Below are positions 43,088-52,737 of a stretch of 64,000 nucleotides of DNA, piece by piece. The notes beneath the pieces are model-generated. The model ran no database searches, was not told the DNA's origin, and saw only the letters and a list, made by a program, of their open reading frames with translations. A program made the position numbers and the translations under genes. Source of the stretch: Planctomycetota bacterium (GTDB lineage Bacteria > Planctomycetota > B15-G4). Where the stretch lies: the NCBI GenBank assembly GCA_029259745.1, contig JAJDEO010000024.1:1-64000 (forward strand), in the 5' to 3' direction. Every line of letters begins with the position of its first letter. The first letter of the stretch is position 1.

Positions 43088-44083
43088 GTGTCGCCCACGT
43101 CCTCTGCCGCCGACTTCATTCCGACCATGCCGCGCCTCCGCCGTCTGCTGATCACTCTCACTGTTGCCACGTGGTTCCTCGTCGCCGTGGGCTCGCTGGT
43201 GCGCGCCGCCGGTGCAGGTCTCGGGTGCCCCGACTGGCCGCTTTGCTTCGGCAAGCTGCTCCCGCCGACAAGCCTCGATCAAGTGCCCGACAACGGCAAC
43301 TGGCGCGAGGTGTTCAACCTGCGCTTGGCGTGGATCGAGTACATCAACCGGCTCTTCGGAATCGGTGCCGGGCTCATCGCGATCTGGGCGACGTGGCGGA
43401 CGTGGCGTGTCGCTCGCTCGAACCGGCCGTTGGTGCGCACCATCTCATGGATGATGGTGTTGTTCGTCGCGCAGGGACTCCTTGGCGGACAGGTCGTGCG
43501 CGAGCATCTCGCGGCGTTCACCGTCACGACGCACTTCCTGGCCGCGCTCGTGATCCTGTGCGTCCAGCTCGAAGCCAACATGCTCAGCTTCGACGACACG
43601 CTCGCGTGGCGTGCACGCCTGAGCGAGCCCCGTCGTCGTGCGCTCTGGGCCGTGCGCCTCGTCGGCGTGCTCACGGTCGGTCAGATCGTGCTCGGCACGC
43701 TCGTGCGTGGCGCGATCGACACCGTCGCCGGCAAGGGCGAGGCGCCCGACGAAGTGGCGTCGGGCTTGCCGCGCGCCGAGTGGCTCACACAGATCCCGCA
43801 CCTCGACATCCCGCACCGCCAACTCGGCGCGCTGACGTTCATCGCGCTCGCCGCGACGGTCTGGTTCGTCATGAAGCGCAGCGACCCCGGCGATGTCTGG
43901 CTGCGGCGTGCAGCAGCGATCACGGGTTACGTTGCCAGCGCGCAGATCGCCGTCGGACTCGTCCTCACCTACCTGGGCTTTCCGGCTTGGGGCATGGTGG
44001 CGCACCTCGTCCTCGCCTCGACGCTCGTCTGCACGCTGTTCGTCACGCACCAGCTCCTCCGCCGCGAGCAGCGCACAGCCTGA
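43088..44083 (+). CDS. ctaA: Heme A synthase (CtaA/Cox15 family)
   Basis: 331 residues from GTG 43088; an ATG at 43127 (MPRLRRLLITL) is an equally good or better start. About eight membrane segments are visible. Family motifs: VRAAGAGLGCPDWPLCFGK after helix 1, IEYINRLFGIGAG with a heme-ligand His replaced in position by the EYxNR motif, GGQVVREHLAAFTVTTHFLAA with H, and IPHRQLGALTFIAL plus VAHLVLASTLV with the second-half His ligands. It oxidises heme O to heme A for cytochrome aa3-type oxidase in the inner membrane. The oxidase genes are not in the window. It ends 4 bp before the convergent TPR gene. Confidence 0.93.
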   Translation: MSPTSSAADFIPTMPRLRRLLITLTVATWFLVAVGSLVRAAGAGLGCPDWPLCFGKLLPPTSLDQVPDNGNWREVFNLRLAWIEYINRLFGIGAGLIAIWATWRTWRVARSNRPLVRTISWMMVLFVAQGLLGGQVVREHLAAFTVTTHFLAALVILCVQLEANMLSFDDTLAWRARLSEPRRRALWAVRLVGVLTVGQIVLGTLVRGAIDTVAGKGEAPDEVASGLPRAEWLTQIPHLDIPHRQLGALTFIALAATVWFVMKRSDPGDVWLRRAAAITGYVASAQIAVGLVLTYLGFPAWGMVAHLVLASTLVCTLFVTHQLLRREQRTA

Positions 44084-44087
44084 CGCC

Positions 44088-45578
44088 TCAACCCTGGGCG
44101 ACGCGTTCGACCTGCTCGAGGTACTCCTGGATGTTCTCGCGCGGCTTGATCGTCTGGGCTCGGCGCAGCAAGGGCAGCGCCTCGCTATACTTGCCGAGCC
44201 CGACGAGGAGCTGCGCGTGACGGATCTTCGCGTCGGCTTCGAACTCTTCGAGACCGGCAGCGCGCTCGAAGTACAGGACTGCGCGCTCGGAGTCGCCCTG
44301 GCGGTTGTTGTACTGCCCGAGCAAGATCAGCGCCTCGCCGTCACGCGGATCGAGCGCGACGATCTCCTCGAGGACACGGGCCTCCTCGCCGCTCGCACCG
44401 TTCGCCACCGCAATGCGGGCGCGGAGCTTCAACAACGTCTTGCGCTCTTCGTCGTCGAGTGAGTCGCCACGGAGTCGGTTGATCTCGGCGACGAGCGAAC
44501 TCGTCTCGTCGAGCGCACCGCGTGCCGTCAGCACCTGTGCGGCACGGACCGCGCGCGCCGGCGTCGCCTCGGCGTCGCGCTCGAGCGCCCGCGCGTACGA
44601 GTTCACTGCGAGGTCGTAGAGCGACTGGCCGATGTAGATGTCACCCAGGTTGTTCAGACTCTCGGCGTTCGACCCGCCAAGGCGGTCGGCGATCTCGTAG
44701 TTCTCGGCGGCGCGCATCGGCTTGCCGAGCCCGATGAACGCACTGGCCTGCATGAGCCAAAGCTCGGCGAGTTCGGGCGACTCGTCGATGAGAGTCTCGA
44801 TCAGTGCCACGGCGTCGGCGAAACGCTCCTGCTTGAAGAGGCTGCCGGCGAGTCCCTTCTTCCAGTCGACGGTTTCGGGATCGAGCAGTGTCGCCATACG
44901 GAAGGCCGACTCGGCCGCGACCTGATTTCCGACGTTCGAGTAGGAGACGCCCATCAAGCCGTAGGTGAGGGCGTCGCCGCCACCAAGCTCGACGACGCGC
45001 GTGAAGGCCGGAACCGCACTGTCGTAGTTGCCCTGACGCGTGTGGATGAGCGCGAGGTTCTTCCAGGCGCGGCGGAACTTGGGATACTTCTTCACCGCCA
45101 CGAGATACGCCGACGCCGCCGGCTCGAGATCGTCGCGCTGGAAGTAGATGTTGGCGAGCGTGTAGTCGAAGGCCGCGCTCGTCGCATCGGTCCGCACCGT
45201 CTCGAGCAACACGATGGCCTCGTCGAGCTTGTCCTCGGAGATCAACGCGAGCACGTCTTGGAGTTGCTCACCCTCCACGCTCGTGACACCCGGTTCGATG
45301 TCCGTCTCGGCGATGTAGCTGTTCGTGAACTCCTTCTGGAACATCGGGTCTTGCCAGATCGCGAGTTCCACGGGCGTGAGCCCGGGCTTGGAGTTGATCG
45401 GCCTGCGGTAGACCTGCGTCCCTTCACGCCTCACGTCCGTCGGCCCGACGGTTCGGAGTTCTTCGGCGCGCTTGCTCATCTGCGCCAAGGACGCATCGTT
45501 CGCGGCGTGGGTCTCGTCGGTCGAAGCACAGCCGGTCGCGAACAGGGCAGCAAGGAGAGCGGCACTCGTCGTCTTCAT
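44088..45578 (-). CDS. TPR lipoprotein of the TonB2-type operon
   Basis: 496 residues. The signal ends with lipobox ATGC (Cys 17). At least ten TPR-like repeats follow from about residue 130 (LANIYFQRDDLEPAASAYLV, NLALIHTRQGNYDSAVPAF, NLGDIYIGQSLYDLAVNSYA, LILLGQYNNRQGDSERAVLY). A TPR protein at the end of DUF3450-ExbB-ExbB-ExbD-TonB clusters is standard in TonB2-type loci, where the TPR protein (compare TtpC/TtpP systems) is thought to help energise receptors. It lies 3 bp after tonB, so it is the last gene of a seven-gene operon. It should sit in the periplasm attached to a membrane. Confidence 0.88.
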   Translation of the reverse strand: MKTTSAALLAALFATGCASTDETHAANDASLAQMSKRAEELRTVGPTDVRREGTQVYRRPINSKPGLTPVELAIWQDPMFQKEFTNSYIAETDIEPGVTSVEGEQLQDVLALISEDKLDEAIVLLETVRTDATSAAFDYTLANIYFQRDDLEPAASAYLVAVKKYPKFRRAWKNLALIHTRQGNYDSAVPAFTRVVELGGGDALTYGLMGVSYSNVGNQVAAESAFRMATLLDPETVDWKKGLAGSLFKQERFADAVALIETLIDESPELAELWLMQASAFIGLGKPMRAAENYEIADRLGGSNAESLNNLGDIYIGQSLYDLAVNSYARALERDAEATPARAVRAAQVLTARGALDETSSLVAEINRLRGDSLDDEERKTLLKLRARIAVANGASGEEARVLEEIVALDPRDGEALILLGQYNNRQGDSERAVLYFERAAGLEEFEADAKIRHAQLLVGLGKYSEALPLLRRAQTIKPRENIQEYLEQVERVAQG

Positions 45579-45581
45579 GGA

Positions 45582-46229
45582 TCAGGCCTTCGGGAACGTG
45601 ATCGGGACGCGCATGCGAAAGCTCACGGGCTTCCCGTTGCGCTTTCCTGGCTCGAACTTCCACTTCTTGACGGCGCTGAGCGCCGGGCGTTCGAACACGG
45701 GGTCGGGGGACGACTGCACGATCGGGTTCTTCACCTTCCCGTCCGAGTCGACGATGAACAGCACATACACGGTGCCCGGCGCCTTCTTGCGGATCTTGGC
45801 GTCGAGCAACGGGCCGGGTTGGTAGATGACACGCGGCTTCTGGTCGAGGTCGGCGAGCGAGAAGAGTGCGTCGCCGGCATCGGGGCCCTTCGTCGCGCCG
45901 CTGATGTCGATGTCGAGCGACGTCGTGCTCCAACCGCTGCCTGCGCCGTTCGAGTTGATGGCGGCTTCGAGCGCCGAGAGATCGATCGGGTCGGTCTCCT
46001 GCTCCTCGAGTTCCGGCGGCTCTTCCTCTTCCGGCTCGGGCTCTTCCTCGGCCTGTTCTTCGATCTCGGGTTCCTCGTCGGGCGTGCTCACCACGTCGGC
46101 CGAGCGCACGATCGTGTCGGTGCTCGGCGGCTTCGTGATCGCCTGGATGATCGGGAGCACGAGGAAGAACGTCGCCGTGAGGAAGACGGCGATGACGGCG
46201 ATCGCGAGACGGGCGATGAGCTTCTTCAT
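45582..46229 (-). CDS. tonB: TonB energy transducer
   Basis: 215 residues from ATG 46229 (KKLIARLAIAVIAVFLTATF is the N-terminal anchor helix). A Glu/Pro-rich periplasmic spacer spans about 45-80 (EEEPEPEEEEPPELEEQE; acidic rather than the usual Lys-Pro). The C-terminal domain about 135-215 has GTVYVLFIVDSDGKVKNPIV and the classic ALSAVKKWKFEPGKRNGKPV, then FRMRVPITF. TonB couples the proton-motive force from ExbBD to outer-membrane receptors. Its start is 4 bp after the exbD stop. Confidence 0.95.
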   Translation of the reverse strand: MKKLIARLAIAVIAVFLTATFFLVLPIIQAITKPPSTDTIVRSADVVSTPDEEPEIEEQAEEEPEPEEEEPPELEEQETDPIDLSALEAAINSNGAGSGWSTTSLDIDISGATKGPDAGDALFSLADLDQKPRVIYQPGPLLDAKIRKKAPGTVYVLFIVDSDGKVKNPIVQSSPDPVFERPALSAVKKWKFEPGKRNGKPVSFRMRVPITFPKA

Positions 46230-46233
46230 CGCA

Positions 46234-46641
46234 TCAACCCTTGGCCGTCGCGAAGCTGACCTTCTCGGCGCCCGCGAGCTTGGCCTCGTCCATGACGCGC
46301 ACGGCGACCCCGAGGTCGGCGACCTCGTCACCCTGGATGATCACGGGGATGTCTTCCTGTTGGAGCATGCGCTTGACGAGCGGCTGGACGCCGCCGATCC
46401 CGATCTCGCGCCCGCCGTAGACGACCTCGCCCTTGGCCGTGATCGCGATGAGGATGCTCGTCTTCTCGAGCTGCGAGGCCGACGCCGCTTGTGGCTTGTC
46501 GACCTCGACGCCCGTCTCCTCGACGAACGTCGTCGTGACGATGAAAAAGATGAGCAGGATGAACACGCAGTCCATCAACGGCGACATGTCGATGGCCGTC
46601 TCGCCCTCGTCGTCGCCTGCTGCCTGTCGAAAACGTCCCAT
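46234..46641 (-). CDS. exbD: ExbD/TolR family protein
   Basis: 135 residues. A short cytosolic N-terminus is followed by one membrane helix with the essential Asp: [20 protein letters not shown]24. The periplasmic domain has [20 protein letters not shown] and [20 protein letters not shown], the usual ExbD/TolR fold. It forms the proton channel with ExbB and drives TonB. It lies between exbB and tonB in the operon. Confidence 0.95.
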   Translation of the reverse strand: MGRFRQAAGDDEGETAIDMSPLMDCVFILLIFFIVTTTFVEETGVEVDKPQAASASQLEKTSILIAITAKGEVVYGGREIGIGGVQPLVKRMLQQEDIPVIIQGDEVADLGVAVRVMDEAKLAGAEKVSFATAKG

Positions 46642-46668
46642 GAACAGCTCCTTGCCGGCGTACGCCGG

Positions 46669-47412
46669 TCAGATGTCCCGCGAACCAGACAGCACGGGCT
46701 CGCCCGCTGTCGAAAGCACCTCGACCGGCGGCGCGTCGATGTCGGTGGTCGGCTCGTCCGGTTCCTCGGTGTGTACGGGCGCCTCGTCGAACTCGGCGTG
46801 GAAGCGCTGCGCGCAGACCGTCTCGAGGTGCGCGAGGAAGGCCTTGTAGCGCTCGTAGTTGCGCACGAGTTGGAAGTGGAAGAACAGCCCTGGTAGTGCG
46901 ATGACGAGTCCGGTCTCGGTCGTGACGAGCGCCTCGGAGATTCCGCCCGCGACGAGTCCGAGCGTCTTCTCGCCGCCCGAACCCGACGCGAGCGCGCCGA
47001 ACGTCGAGAGCATGCCCGTCACCGTGCCGAGCAACCCGACGAGCGGCGCGGCGCTGACACAGATCTTCATGACACGCAGGTCGCGCTCGATACCGACGAC
47101 GTCGCGCGTGTGCACCTGCTCGAAGCGGATGCCGAGATGGTCGAGCGATGTCGCGCCGAGCACGAAGTCGATGAGTTCGCCAACGGGGCCGCGCCGCTGT
47201 TCGGGCTCGTCGAGCCAGCGCCGCCACGTGCCCTCCTTGACGCGGTGATGCCCCTTGTCGCGCAACCGAAACCAGACGTGCAGGCCGACCATGAACATCA
47301 CGAGTGCGATGACCGCGATCGCGATCATCGCCCACCCGCCGGAGAGCCAGATCTCGACGCCCTCGAACCAGAGCGTCTTCAGGCGTGTCGTGATGTCGAC
47401 GAGTTCAGGCAT
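46669..47412 (-). CDS. exbB: ExbB/MotA-TolQ proton channel protein (short form)
   Basis: 247 residues. Helix 1 is about 24-46 (GWAMIAIAVIALVMFMVGLH). The channel region has CVSAAPLVGLLGTVTGMLST and GGISEALVTTETGLVIALPG, the diagnostic MotA/TolQ/ExbB helices. The C-terminal tail is acidic and unusually long (EAPVHTEEPDEPTTDIDAPP). It is one of two ExbB homologues in this operon, the second being the long form at 47418. Two ExbB genes with one ExbD is the TonB2-type arrangement. Confidence 0.94.
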   Translation of the reverse strand: MPELVDITTRLKTLWFEGVEIWLSGGWAMIAIAVIALVMFMVGLHVWFRLRDKGHHRVKEGTWRRWLDEPEQRRGPVGELIDFVLGATSLDHLGIRFEQVHTRDVVGIERDLRVMKICVSAAPLVGLLGTVTGMLSTFGALASGSGGEKTLGLVAGGISEALVTTETGLVIALPGLFFHFQLVRNYERYKAFLAHLETVCAQRFHAEFDEAPVHTEEPDEPTTDIDAPPVEVLSTAGEPVLSGSRDI

Positions 47413-47417
47413 CGAGT

Positions 47418-48911
47418 TCAGCTCGCGGGTTCGCGTTGCACGGGTGACTTGCTGACCTCGTTGACGAAGGACACCGCGGCCGTCTCCATCTGGTCGACGA
47501 CGCCGCGCGCCTTGCGCGAGAGGAACGCGTGCAGCAGGAGCGACGGGATCGCGACGACGAGGCCGAACTTCGTCGTGATGAGCGCTTCCGAGATGCCGCC
47601 GGACAGGCTCTTCACGTCACCGGACCCGAAGACCGTGATCAGCTTGAACGTGCTGATGATGCCCGTCACCGTTCCGAGCAGACCGAGCAGCGGCGCCGAC
47701 GCGGCGCAGATCGCGATGAACGGAAGGAGCTTCTGCAGCTTCAACTTCGTGACGAGCACCTTCTCGTACATGATCTCCTCGATGAGTGCGCGTGGCTGGT
47801 GCAGGTTTGCCACCCCTGCCGCGAGCATGCGCCCCGCAGGCCCCTTGATCGCCGCGACCCGTTCCTTGATGACGAGTTCGTCGCCCTTGCCGACGGCGTC
47901 GAGCAGCGCTTCGACCTTCTTGCGCGACGGCTTGCGTTGCAGCGACAGGCTGAACCACTTGAAGAGGGCCACGAGCAGGGCGAGCCCGGCCATCGCGCCG
48001 ATCGGCACCATGACGGCGCCGCCCTTCTGCACCTCTTCCCAGACACTCTCTTTCGTCGCAGCGGTCTTGTGCGCGTTGCCGAGCGTCGGGTCGAGCGGGA
48101 AGCTGCCGCTGCCGTTCGCGATCAAACGCGCTGCGGCGGCCTCGTCGTCGGGGTCGTCGAACGAGAGCTTGGCCGGCTCGAGCGACCCCAGACGCTGCTC
48201 CGCCGTGCCGATCGCGACGCCGTCGTCCGAGCGGAAGATCGCCGCCGGACCGACGAGGAGGAACTCGCCCTCCTTGACCATGCCCTGCTCGTCCACGGCC
48301 GTCCCGCTGAACGTGCGTGCGCCGAGCGCCTCGTCGAGGCGGTCCATCGACGTCGCCATGACGGCGAGCTGCGCGGCGTAGACCTCTTGGTCGGAGAGGT
48401 TGTTGTTGCTCGGCGCGTTGTTGGCGGCATCGACGAGTTCTTCGTAGAGCGGAAGCTCGGTGATGTGCAGCCGCGACTCGAACTTGCGCACGTACTCGGC
48501 GAGCACGTCGGCCAGGCGCGTGGCGTCCGTCTCGGCCTTCGCGATCGCGCCGGTGACCTTCGTGAGTTCGAGCGTGCGCCCGTCGAGTTCGCGGCTGACG
48601 TCCTGGAACTCCCTGCGCACGGCGATGAGCTGGCGCTCGAGATCGTTGAGTTCCCGGTTGAGCGGCACCTTCTCGGCGCCGATCTTCTCGAACAGCGCCG
48701 CGTGTTCGGCGACAGCCGTCGCGAGCTGCTGCTGCACATCGTGCGCGATCGTGTCGAACGTGGAGGGTGACTTCTGGACGGGCACGTCGCTGGCTGCGCC
48801 CACGCTCGCCGGGATGTCCGCGATGTCGGAGGGCTCGGACACCTGCGCCGTGATCGGCGACGTCGCGAAGAGCAAGGCCACCGCTAGCGTCATGTGTGTC
48901 GTCATCATCAT
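47418..48911 (-). CDS. Long ExbB/TolQ-type protein with periplasmic coiled-coil domain (TtpC-like)
   Basis: 497 residues. A signal-like N-terminus (TLAVALLFATSPITAQ) is followed by about 230 residues of periplasmic sequence with a strong coiled coil (REFQDVSRELDGRTLELTKV). The C-terminal half is an ExbB: first helix near GGAVMVPIGAMAGLALLVAL, then ICAASAPLLGLLGTVTGIIS and SGGISEALITTKFGLVVAIP. Such extended ExbB proteins (ExbB2/TtpC) are specific to TonB2 systems. The start overlaps the DUF3450 stop by 4 bp; an ATG cluster (MMMTT) leaves the exact start open within 3 codons. Confidence 0.9.
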   Translation of the reverse strand: MMMTTHMTLAVALLFATSPITAQVSEPSDIADIPASVGAASDVPVQKSPSTFDTIAHDVQQQLATAVAEHAALFEKIGAEKVPLNRELNDLERQLIAVRREFQDVSRELDGRTLELTKVTGAIAKAETDATRLADVLAEYVRKFESRLHITELPLYEELVDAANNAPSNNNLSDQEVYAAQLAVMATSMDRLDEALGARTFSGTAVDEQGMVKEGEFLLVGPAAIFRSDDGVAIGTAEQRLGSLEPAKLSFDDPDDEAAAARLIANGSGSFPLDPTLGNAHKTAATKESVWEEVQKGGAVMVPIGAMAGLALLVALFKWFSLSLQRKPSRKKVEALLDAVGKGDELVIKERVAAIKGPAGRMLAAGVANLHQPRALIEEIMYEKVLVTKLKLQKLLPFIAICAASAPLLGLLGTVTGIISTFKLITVFGSGDVKSLSGGISEALITTKFGLVVAIPSLLLHAFLSRKARGVVDQMETAAVSFVNEVSKSPVQREPAS

Positions 48912-49717
48912 CGTCGTACTCCTCGATGCACCGTCAACGGGAGGCGGACGAAGGCGGCGACGTCCTCGTCGTTCAGGATCGCCACTGCCGCGGCGATCTG
49001 CTGTGCGGCGTCGTTACGCGCCGTCCAGGCCCAACCGTTCGGGCCGGGGATCCCGACGCCCGCTGCAGAGCCGTCGGCCGTCACGTAGTAGGCTTGGCCG
49101 AGGCCGACGTAGATCGTGGCCACCTCGGAGGTCCCGCCGCCGGCGAGTTCGCGCACCTCGGACGTCTGATGAATCTCGCCGTTGAACTTGTTCAACTCGT
49201 TGAGGATGCCGGCGATCGTCACGAAACGCTGTGAGAGCGACATCTTCGTGGTCGCAGGGTCTTCCGGGAAACGCTGCCGGATGACCTCGACCTTCTCGAG
49301 CAGCGGCACGGGCATGCACGTGAGGAGCGACTTCGTGCGTTCCTCGTAGTCGATGACGACGGCCTGCACGGAGTCGGAGGCCGTCGCGAGCGCTACCTCG
49401 TCGGCACGCAACTCGTCGAGTTCGTCGTCGGCCGTGCCGATGCTCACGCGCGCCTCGGCGATGCGGGCACGGAAGCTCTCGATCTCGCCTTTCAGGACGT
49501 CGATGCGATCCGTCAGCACTTCCTTGCCGACGGTCCAGTTGCGCTTCTCGGCCGCGATCTCGGCGCGCACCGCAACCCACTCCTCGAGTGCCGAACGCGC
49601 CGCGTCGACCGAGTTTCCTTCAGTGTCGACTGCCTGCGCCGAGAGCGTCGGCGCTCCAGCGAGTGCGCACGCCGCGCTCAACGCCGCGAGGCCCAGAGTT
49701 CGTCGAATCGATTGCAT
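48908..49717 (-). CDS. DUF3450 periplasmic protein of the TonB2 operon
   Basis: 269 residues from ATG 49717, signal peptide QSIRRTLGLAALSAACALAG. A coiled-coil region (RNWTVGKEVLTDRIDVLKGE, then IESFRARIAEARVS) precedes the conserved C-terminal part: RFPEDPATTKMSLSQRFVTI, ILNELNKFNGEIHQTSEVRE, VATIYVGLGQAYYVTADGS and AGVGIPGPNGWAW. This matches DUF3450 proteins found with TonB2-type exbB-exbB-exbD-tonB genes. The exact biochemical role is unknown. A longer open frame upstream (to 50554) is antisense-like shadow over the receptor gene and is rejected. Confidence 0.9.
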   Translation of the reverse strand: MQSIRRTLGLAALSAACALAGAPTLSAQAVDTEGNSVDAARSALEEWVAVRAEIAAEKRNWTVGKEVLTDRIDVLKGEIESFRARIAEARVSIGTADDELDELRADEVALATASDSVQAVVIDYEERTKSLLTCMPVPLLEKVEVIRQRFPEDPATTKMSLSQRFVTIAGILNELNKFNGEIHQTSEVRELAGGGTSEVATIYVGLGQAYYVTADGSAAGVGIPGPNGWAWTARNDAAQQIAAAVAILNDEDVAAFVRLPLTVHRGVRR

Positions 49718-49743
49718 GGTCAGTCCTCTCGCGCACAGCGCGG

Positions 49744-52737
49744 TCAGAAACGAATGGAGACACCCAGCGAGAACTCGCGTCCGCGGCTGAACGACGTCTT
49801 CGTGACGTCGCCCCCGATGAAGTCGGAGCGGTAGACGGTCTCGATATCGGGGTCGGTGAGGTTCTTGGCCTGGAACTTGAGCGTCGCGTTGTCCGACAGC
49901 TTCTGTGACAGGCTGAAGTTGAGCTGGGCGAACTCGGAGCGATAGACGTCGGGGACGAAGTTGCCCGCCGACTCCGTCGCGCCTGCGATGAGCGTGTCGC
50001 CCGTGAGCGTGTAGAAGAGCGACATCTGTGTGCCGCTGTGCTCGATGTCGTACGTGATGAAGAAGTTCAGCAGCTTCTCGGGCGCGTTCGTCATGTCGCG
50101 CGACGTCTGAGGCACCTGGAGTTCGGCGCTCTTGAAGAGGTCGATCTCGCTCTGCGGGAGCTGGACGTCGGAGTCGATGAACGTCGCGTTCGCACCGACG
50201 GCGACACCGTCGAGTTCGTTCCAGTAGTGCCCGAGGTCCTGGCGCACTTCGAGCTCGACCCCCTCGAGTTCCCCCTCCGGGAAGTTGACCGGCGTGGTGA
50301 AGTCGAAGTCGACCACCTCCTGCACGAACTCGATCGGGCTCTCGATGTCCTTCTTGAAGAACGACACCGAGTACAGGCCGCCCTCGTAGGGTTTGTAGTC
50401 GAAGCGCAGGTCGTAGTTCTCGACCGCCGCCTGCTGCAGGCTCGGGTTGCCGATGAAGATCGGGCCGCCGAGGAACTCCTGCTGGAGGATGGGCGAGAGT
50501 TCCTTGAACGTCGGCCGCGCGATCGTCTCGGCGTACGACGCACGGATCGTCCACTGGTCGTTTGGCTCGTAGACGAATCCCAACGACGGCAGCACGTCCT
50601 CCTCCGAGATCGACGCGTTCGCGGCCGGATCACCGGGATCGAGCTCGACCTGTGAGAGCGAGCCAGGCGGGAAGTACTTCGCGTTCGCCTCGGGGTCGAC
50701 GATCGTCGAGATCTCGGTCTTCTCGAAGCGCGCACCGGCGATGACCTTGAACGTCTCGGTCAACGGCAGGTCGACCATCCCGTAGTAGGCGTCGATGTTC
50801 TGCATGCCGTCGTAGTCGACATCCTCGTCGGACGCAAAGATCGGGTGATTCCCTGACGGGAACACTTCGCTCCAGAACGAACCGAAGCCGCCCTGGTACG
50901 ACGCTCCGGCATCGCCGAAGTTGCTGAACGTCTCCTGCTCGAAGCGGCGCTCGACCTCATCGCTGAAGACACCGAACTTCAGGTAACCCTCTTCGCTCGA
51001 CCACTGTTCGAAGGGCAGCTTCAGGCTCAGCGCATACTGATCGCTGTCCTCGTTGATCTCCTTGTAGATGCGCTGGAGATTTCCGAGGTTGAAGTTGGCG
51101 GCCGGCTTGAACGGGAAGTAGCTCGCCGGCGTCGTGAACGCGGGGAGGAAGGGCGGGAAGCCGGGATTGAATGATGGCGCCTGCCAGAGCTGACCGAACT
51201 GACGCTTGTCGGGTTGGTAGAAGCTCGCAGAGCTGCTCGACAGCGTCCAGTCGAGCTCGGGCTCGAGGAACGTCAACGCGCCGAGACGAAGCTCGCCGAC
51301 CGGCAGGATGTGGTTGCCGTGGAGCTGGAGCGTGTCGGTCGTGCGTTCGGTGTACTCGAGCGTCTCGGTACGAATGAACGGTGCAGACTTGATCGTTCCC
51401 GGCGTGTTGCCGGGGCCGGTCGGATCGTCGGGGTCGTAGCCGGGGAAGTAGAAGTTCTTGCCGCGCGTATCTTCGGCGAGCGTCGCCTTGTCTTCCGTCG
51501 TCCGCGTATAGAGATACGTCAGGTCGAGTGCGTGGTTCTCGGTCTCGATGCCGACGATGCCGAGCCCGCCCCATTGGACCGACTGGGCCGCCTCGGTGAC
51601 GTCGAATAGAGCAGTCTTGAAGTCGCCGTCCTCGGGCGTTCCCTGGAAGGTCTTCGGCACGAGCTTCTCGCCGGGGTTGCGCACCCAGAGCGAGTCGTCG
51701 ATGCCGTCGTCGGAGAACGACGAATCTCGCTCGTAGAAGAAGCTGGCCGACCCGCCAATCGTGTAGTCGTCCTGGTCGATCTTGCCGCCGGTAGCGACCT
51801 CGAACTTGTAGTCGTCGGGCGTCTTCGCGCGCTCGACACCCACGGCGCCGTCCCAGTTGCCGCCGAGTTTGTTCGTCTGGATGTCGCGCCCGCCGTCGTC
51901 GATGCCCCAGGTGTCGAGCCCCCCGCCGTCGTAGCTCAGGAAGTCGCCGTCGCGCACGTTCGTGTTCAGCGAGCCCTGGAACTTGACCTCGAACGTGTTC
52001 TCCTCCGGGATGCCTTTCAACACGACGTTGACGGCGCCGCCGGACGCGTCACCCTGCTGATCGGGCGTGAAGGTCTTGCTGACCTGGATGCTCTCGATGA
52101 CCGACGCGGGGAACTGGTCAAGCTCGACGGCGCGCGTGTCCTCGTCGGCGGTCGGCAGACGCACTCCGTTCATCTGCGACGAAACGAAACGATCGGGAAG
52201 GCCACGGATGACGGCGAACTTGCCGTCCGTGACCGTCGCTCCGGACACCAGCTTGAGCGCACTCGCAGCGTCACTCGCACCCGCGCGACTCATGAGTTCC
52301 GAGCTCACCGAGTCGAGCAGCCCTGGGCTCTCGAAGCGCAGTTCGAGCAACGCCGCTTCGTTTCCACCACCGATCTGCAGGTCTTGGACGATGAACTCCG
52401 CCATGTCCGTGAACTCACCGGCGAGTCGGACGCTGATGTCGGTGAGTTCACCGGCTGACACGACGACGTCGGGCTTCACCTGCCGCACGTACCCTTCCTT
52501 CCCGATGATGACCGTGTAGGCCCCGGCTGGCACCCCGTGGATGACGAAGTTGCCTTGGTCGGTGCTCTCGGCGCTGGCGCCTGTCTCGAGGATCGTGACC
52601 GTCGCGGCAGGCAACGGCGCATCGAAGTCATCGTCGAAGAGCAGTCCACGTATCGATCCGTCCTGCGCGCTTGCGCTCGACGCCGCTGCCACGGCGCACA
52701 GCACACACCAGAGAAGAGTCCTACGCAGGACCACCAC
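49744..52737 (-). CDS. TonB-dependent outer-membrane receptor with N-terminal carboxypeptidase-regulatory domain
   Basis: 997 residues. A signal peptide (LRRTLLWCVLCAVAAASSAS) leads to a CarboxypepD-reg/CnaB-like domain (about 28-110: GSIRGLLFDDDFDAPLPAAT; VPAGAYTVIIGKEGYV), then a plug with KLVSGATVTDGKFAVIRGLP, FVSSQMNGVRLP and a 22-strand-type barrel. It ends with an aromatic residue in FSLGVSIRF, as expected for BAM-folded proteins. Receptors with this extra N-terminal domain are SusC-, Oar- or xylan-type. It is the first gene of the TonB2 operon, so it is probably this system's dedicated receptor. The substrate is unknown. Confidence 0.94.
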   Translation of the reverse strand: MVVLRRTLLWCVLCAVAAASSASAQDGSIRGLLFDDDFDAPLPAATVTILETGASAESTDQGNFVIHGVPAGAYTVIIGKEGYVRQVKPDVVVSAGELTDISVRLAGEFTDMAEFIVQDLQIGGGNEAALLELRFESPGLLDSVSSELMSRAGASDAASALKLVSGATVTDGKFAVIRGLPDRFVSSQMNGVRLPTADEDTRAVELDQFPASVIESIQVSKTFTPDQQGDASGGAVNVVLKGIPEENTFEVKFQGSLNTNVRDGDFLSYDGGGLDTWGIDDGGRDIQTNKLGGNWDGAVGVERAKTPDDYKFEVATGGKIDQDDYTIGGSASFFYERDSSFSDDGIDDSLWVRNPGEKLVPKTFQGTPEDGDFKTALFDVTEAAQSVQWGGLGIVGIETENHALDLTYLYTRTTEDKATLAEDTRGKNFYFPGYDPDDPTGPGNTPGTIKSAPFIRTETLEYTERTTDTLQLHGNHILPVGELRLGALTFLEPELDWTLSSSSASFYQPDKRQFGQLWQAPSFNPGFPPFLPAFTTPASYFPFKPAANFNLGNLQRIYKEINEDSDQYALSLKLPFEQWSSEEGYLKFGVFSDEVERRFEQETFSNFGDAGASYQGGFGSFWSEVFPSGNHPIFASDEDVDYDGMQNIDAYYGMVDLPLTETFKVIAGARFEKTEISTIVDPEANAKYFPPGSLSQVELDPGDPAANASISEEDVLPSLGFVYEPNDQWTIRASYAETIARPTFKELSPILQQEFLGGPIFIGNPSLQQAAVENYDLRFDYKPYEGGLYSVSFFKKDIESPIEFVQEVVDFDFTTPVNFPEGELEGVELEVRQDLGHYWNELDGVAVGANATFIDSDVQLPQSEIDLFKSAELQVPQTSRDMTNAPEKLLNFFITYDIEHSGTQMSLFYTLTGDTLIAGATESAGNFVPDVYRSEFAQLNFSLSQKLSDNATLKFQAKNLTDPDIETVYRSDFIGGDVTKTSFSRGREFSLGVSIRF

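Noticed and set aside
49718..50554. Extension of the DUF3450 frame across the receptor gene
   Set aside because: Runs over the conserved barrel part of the TonB-dependent receptor in another frame; the signal peptide at 49717 fixes the start.
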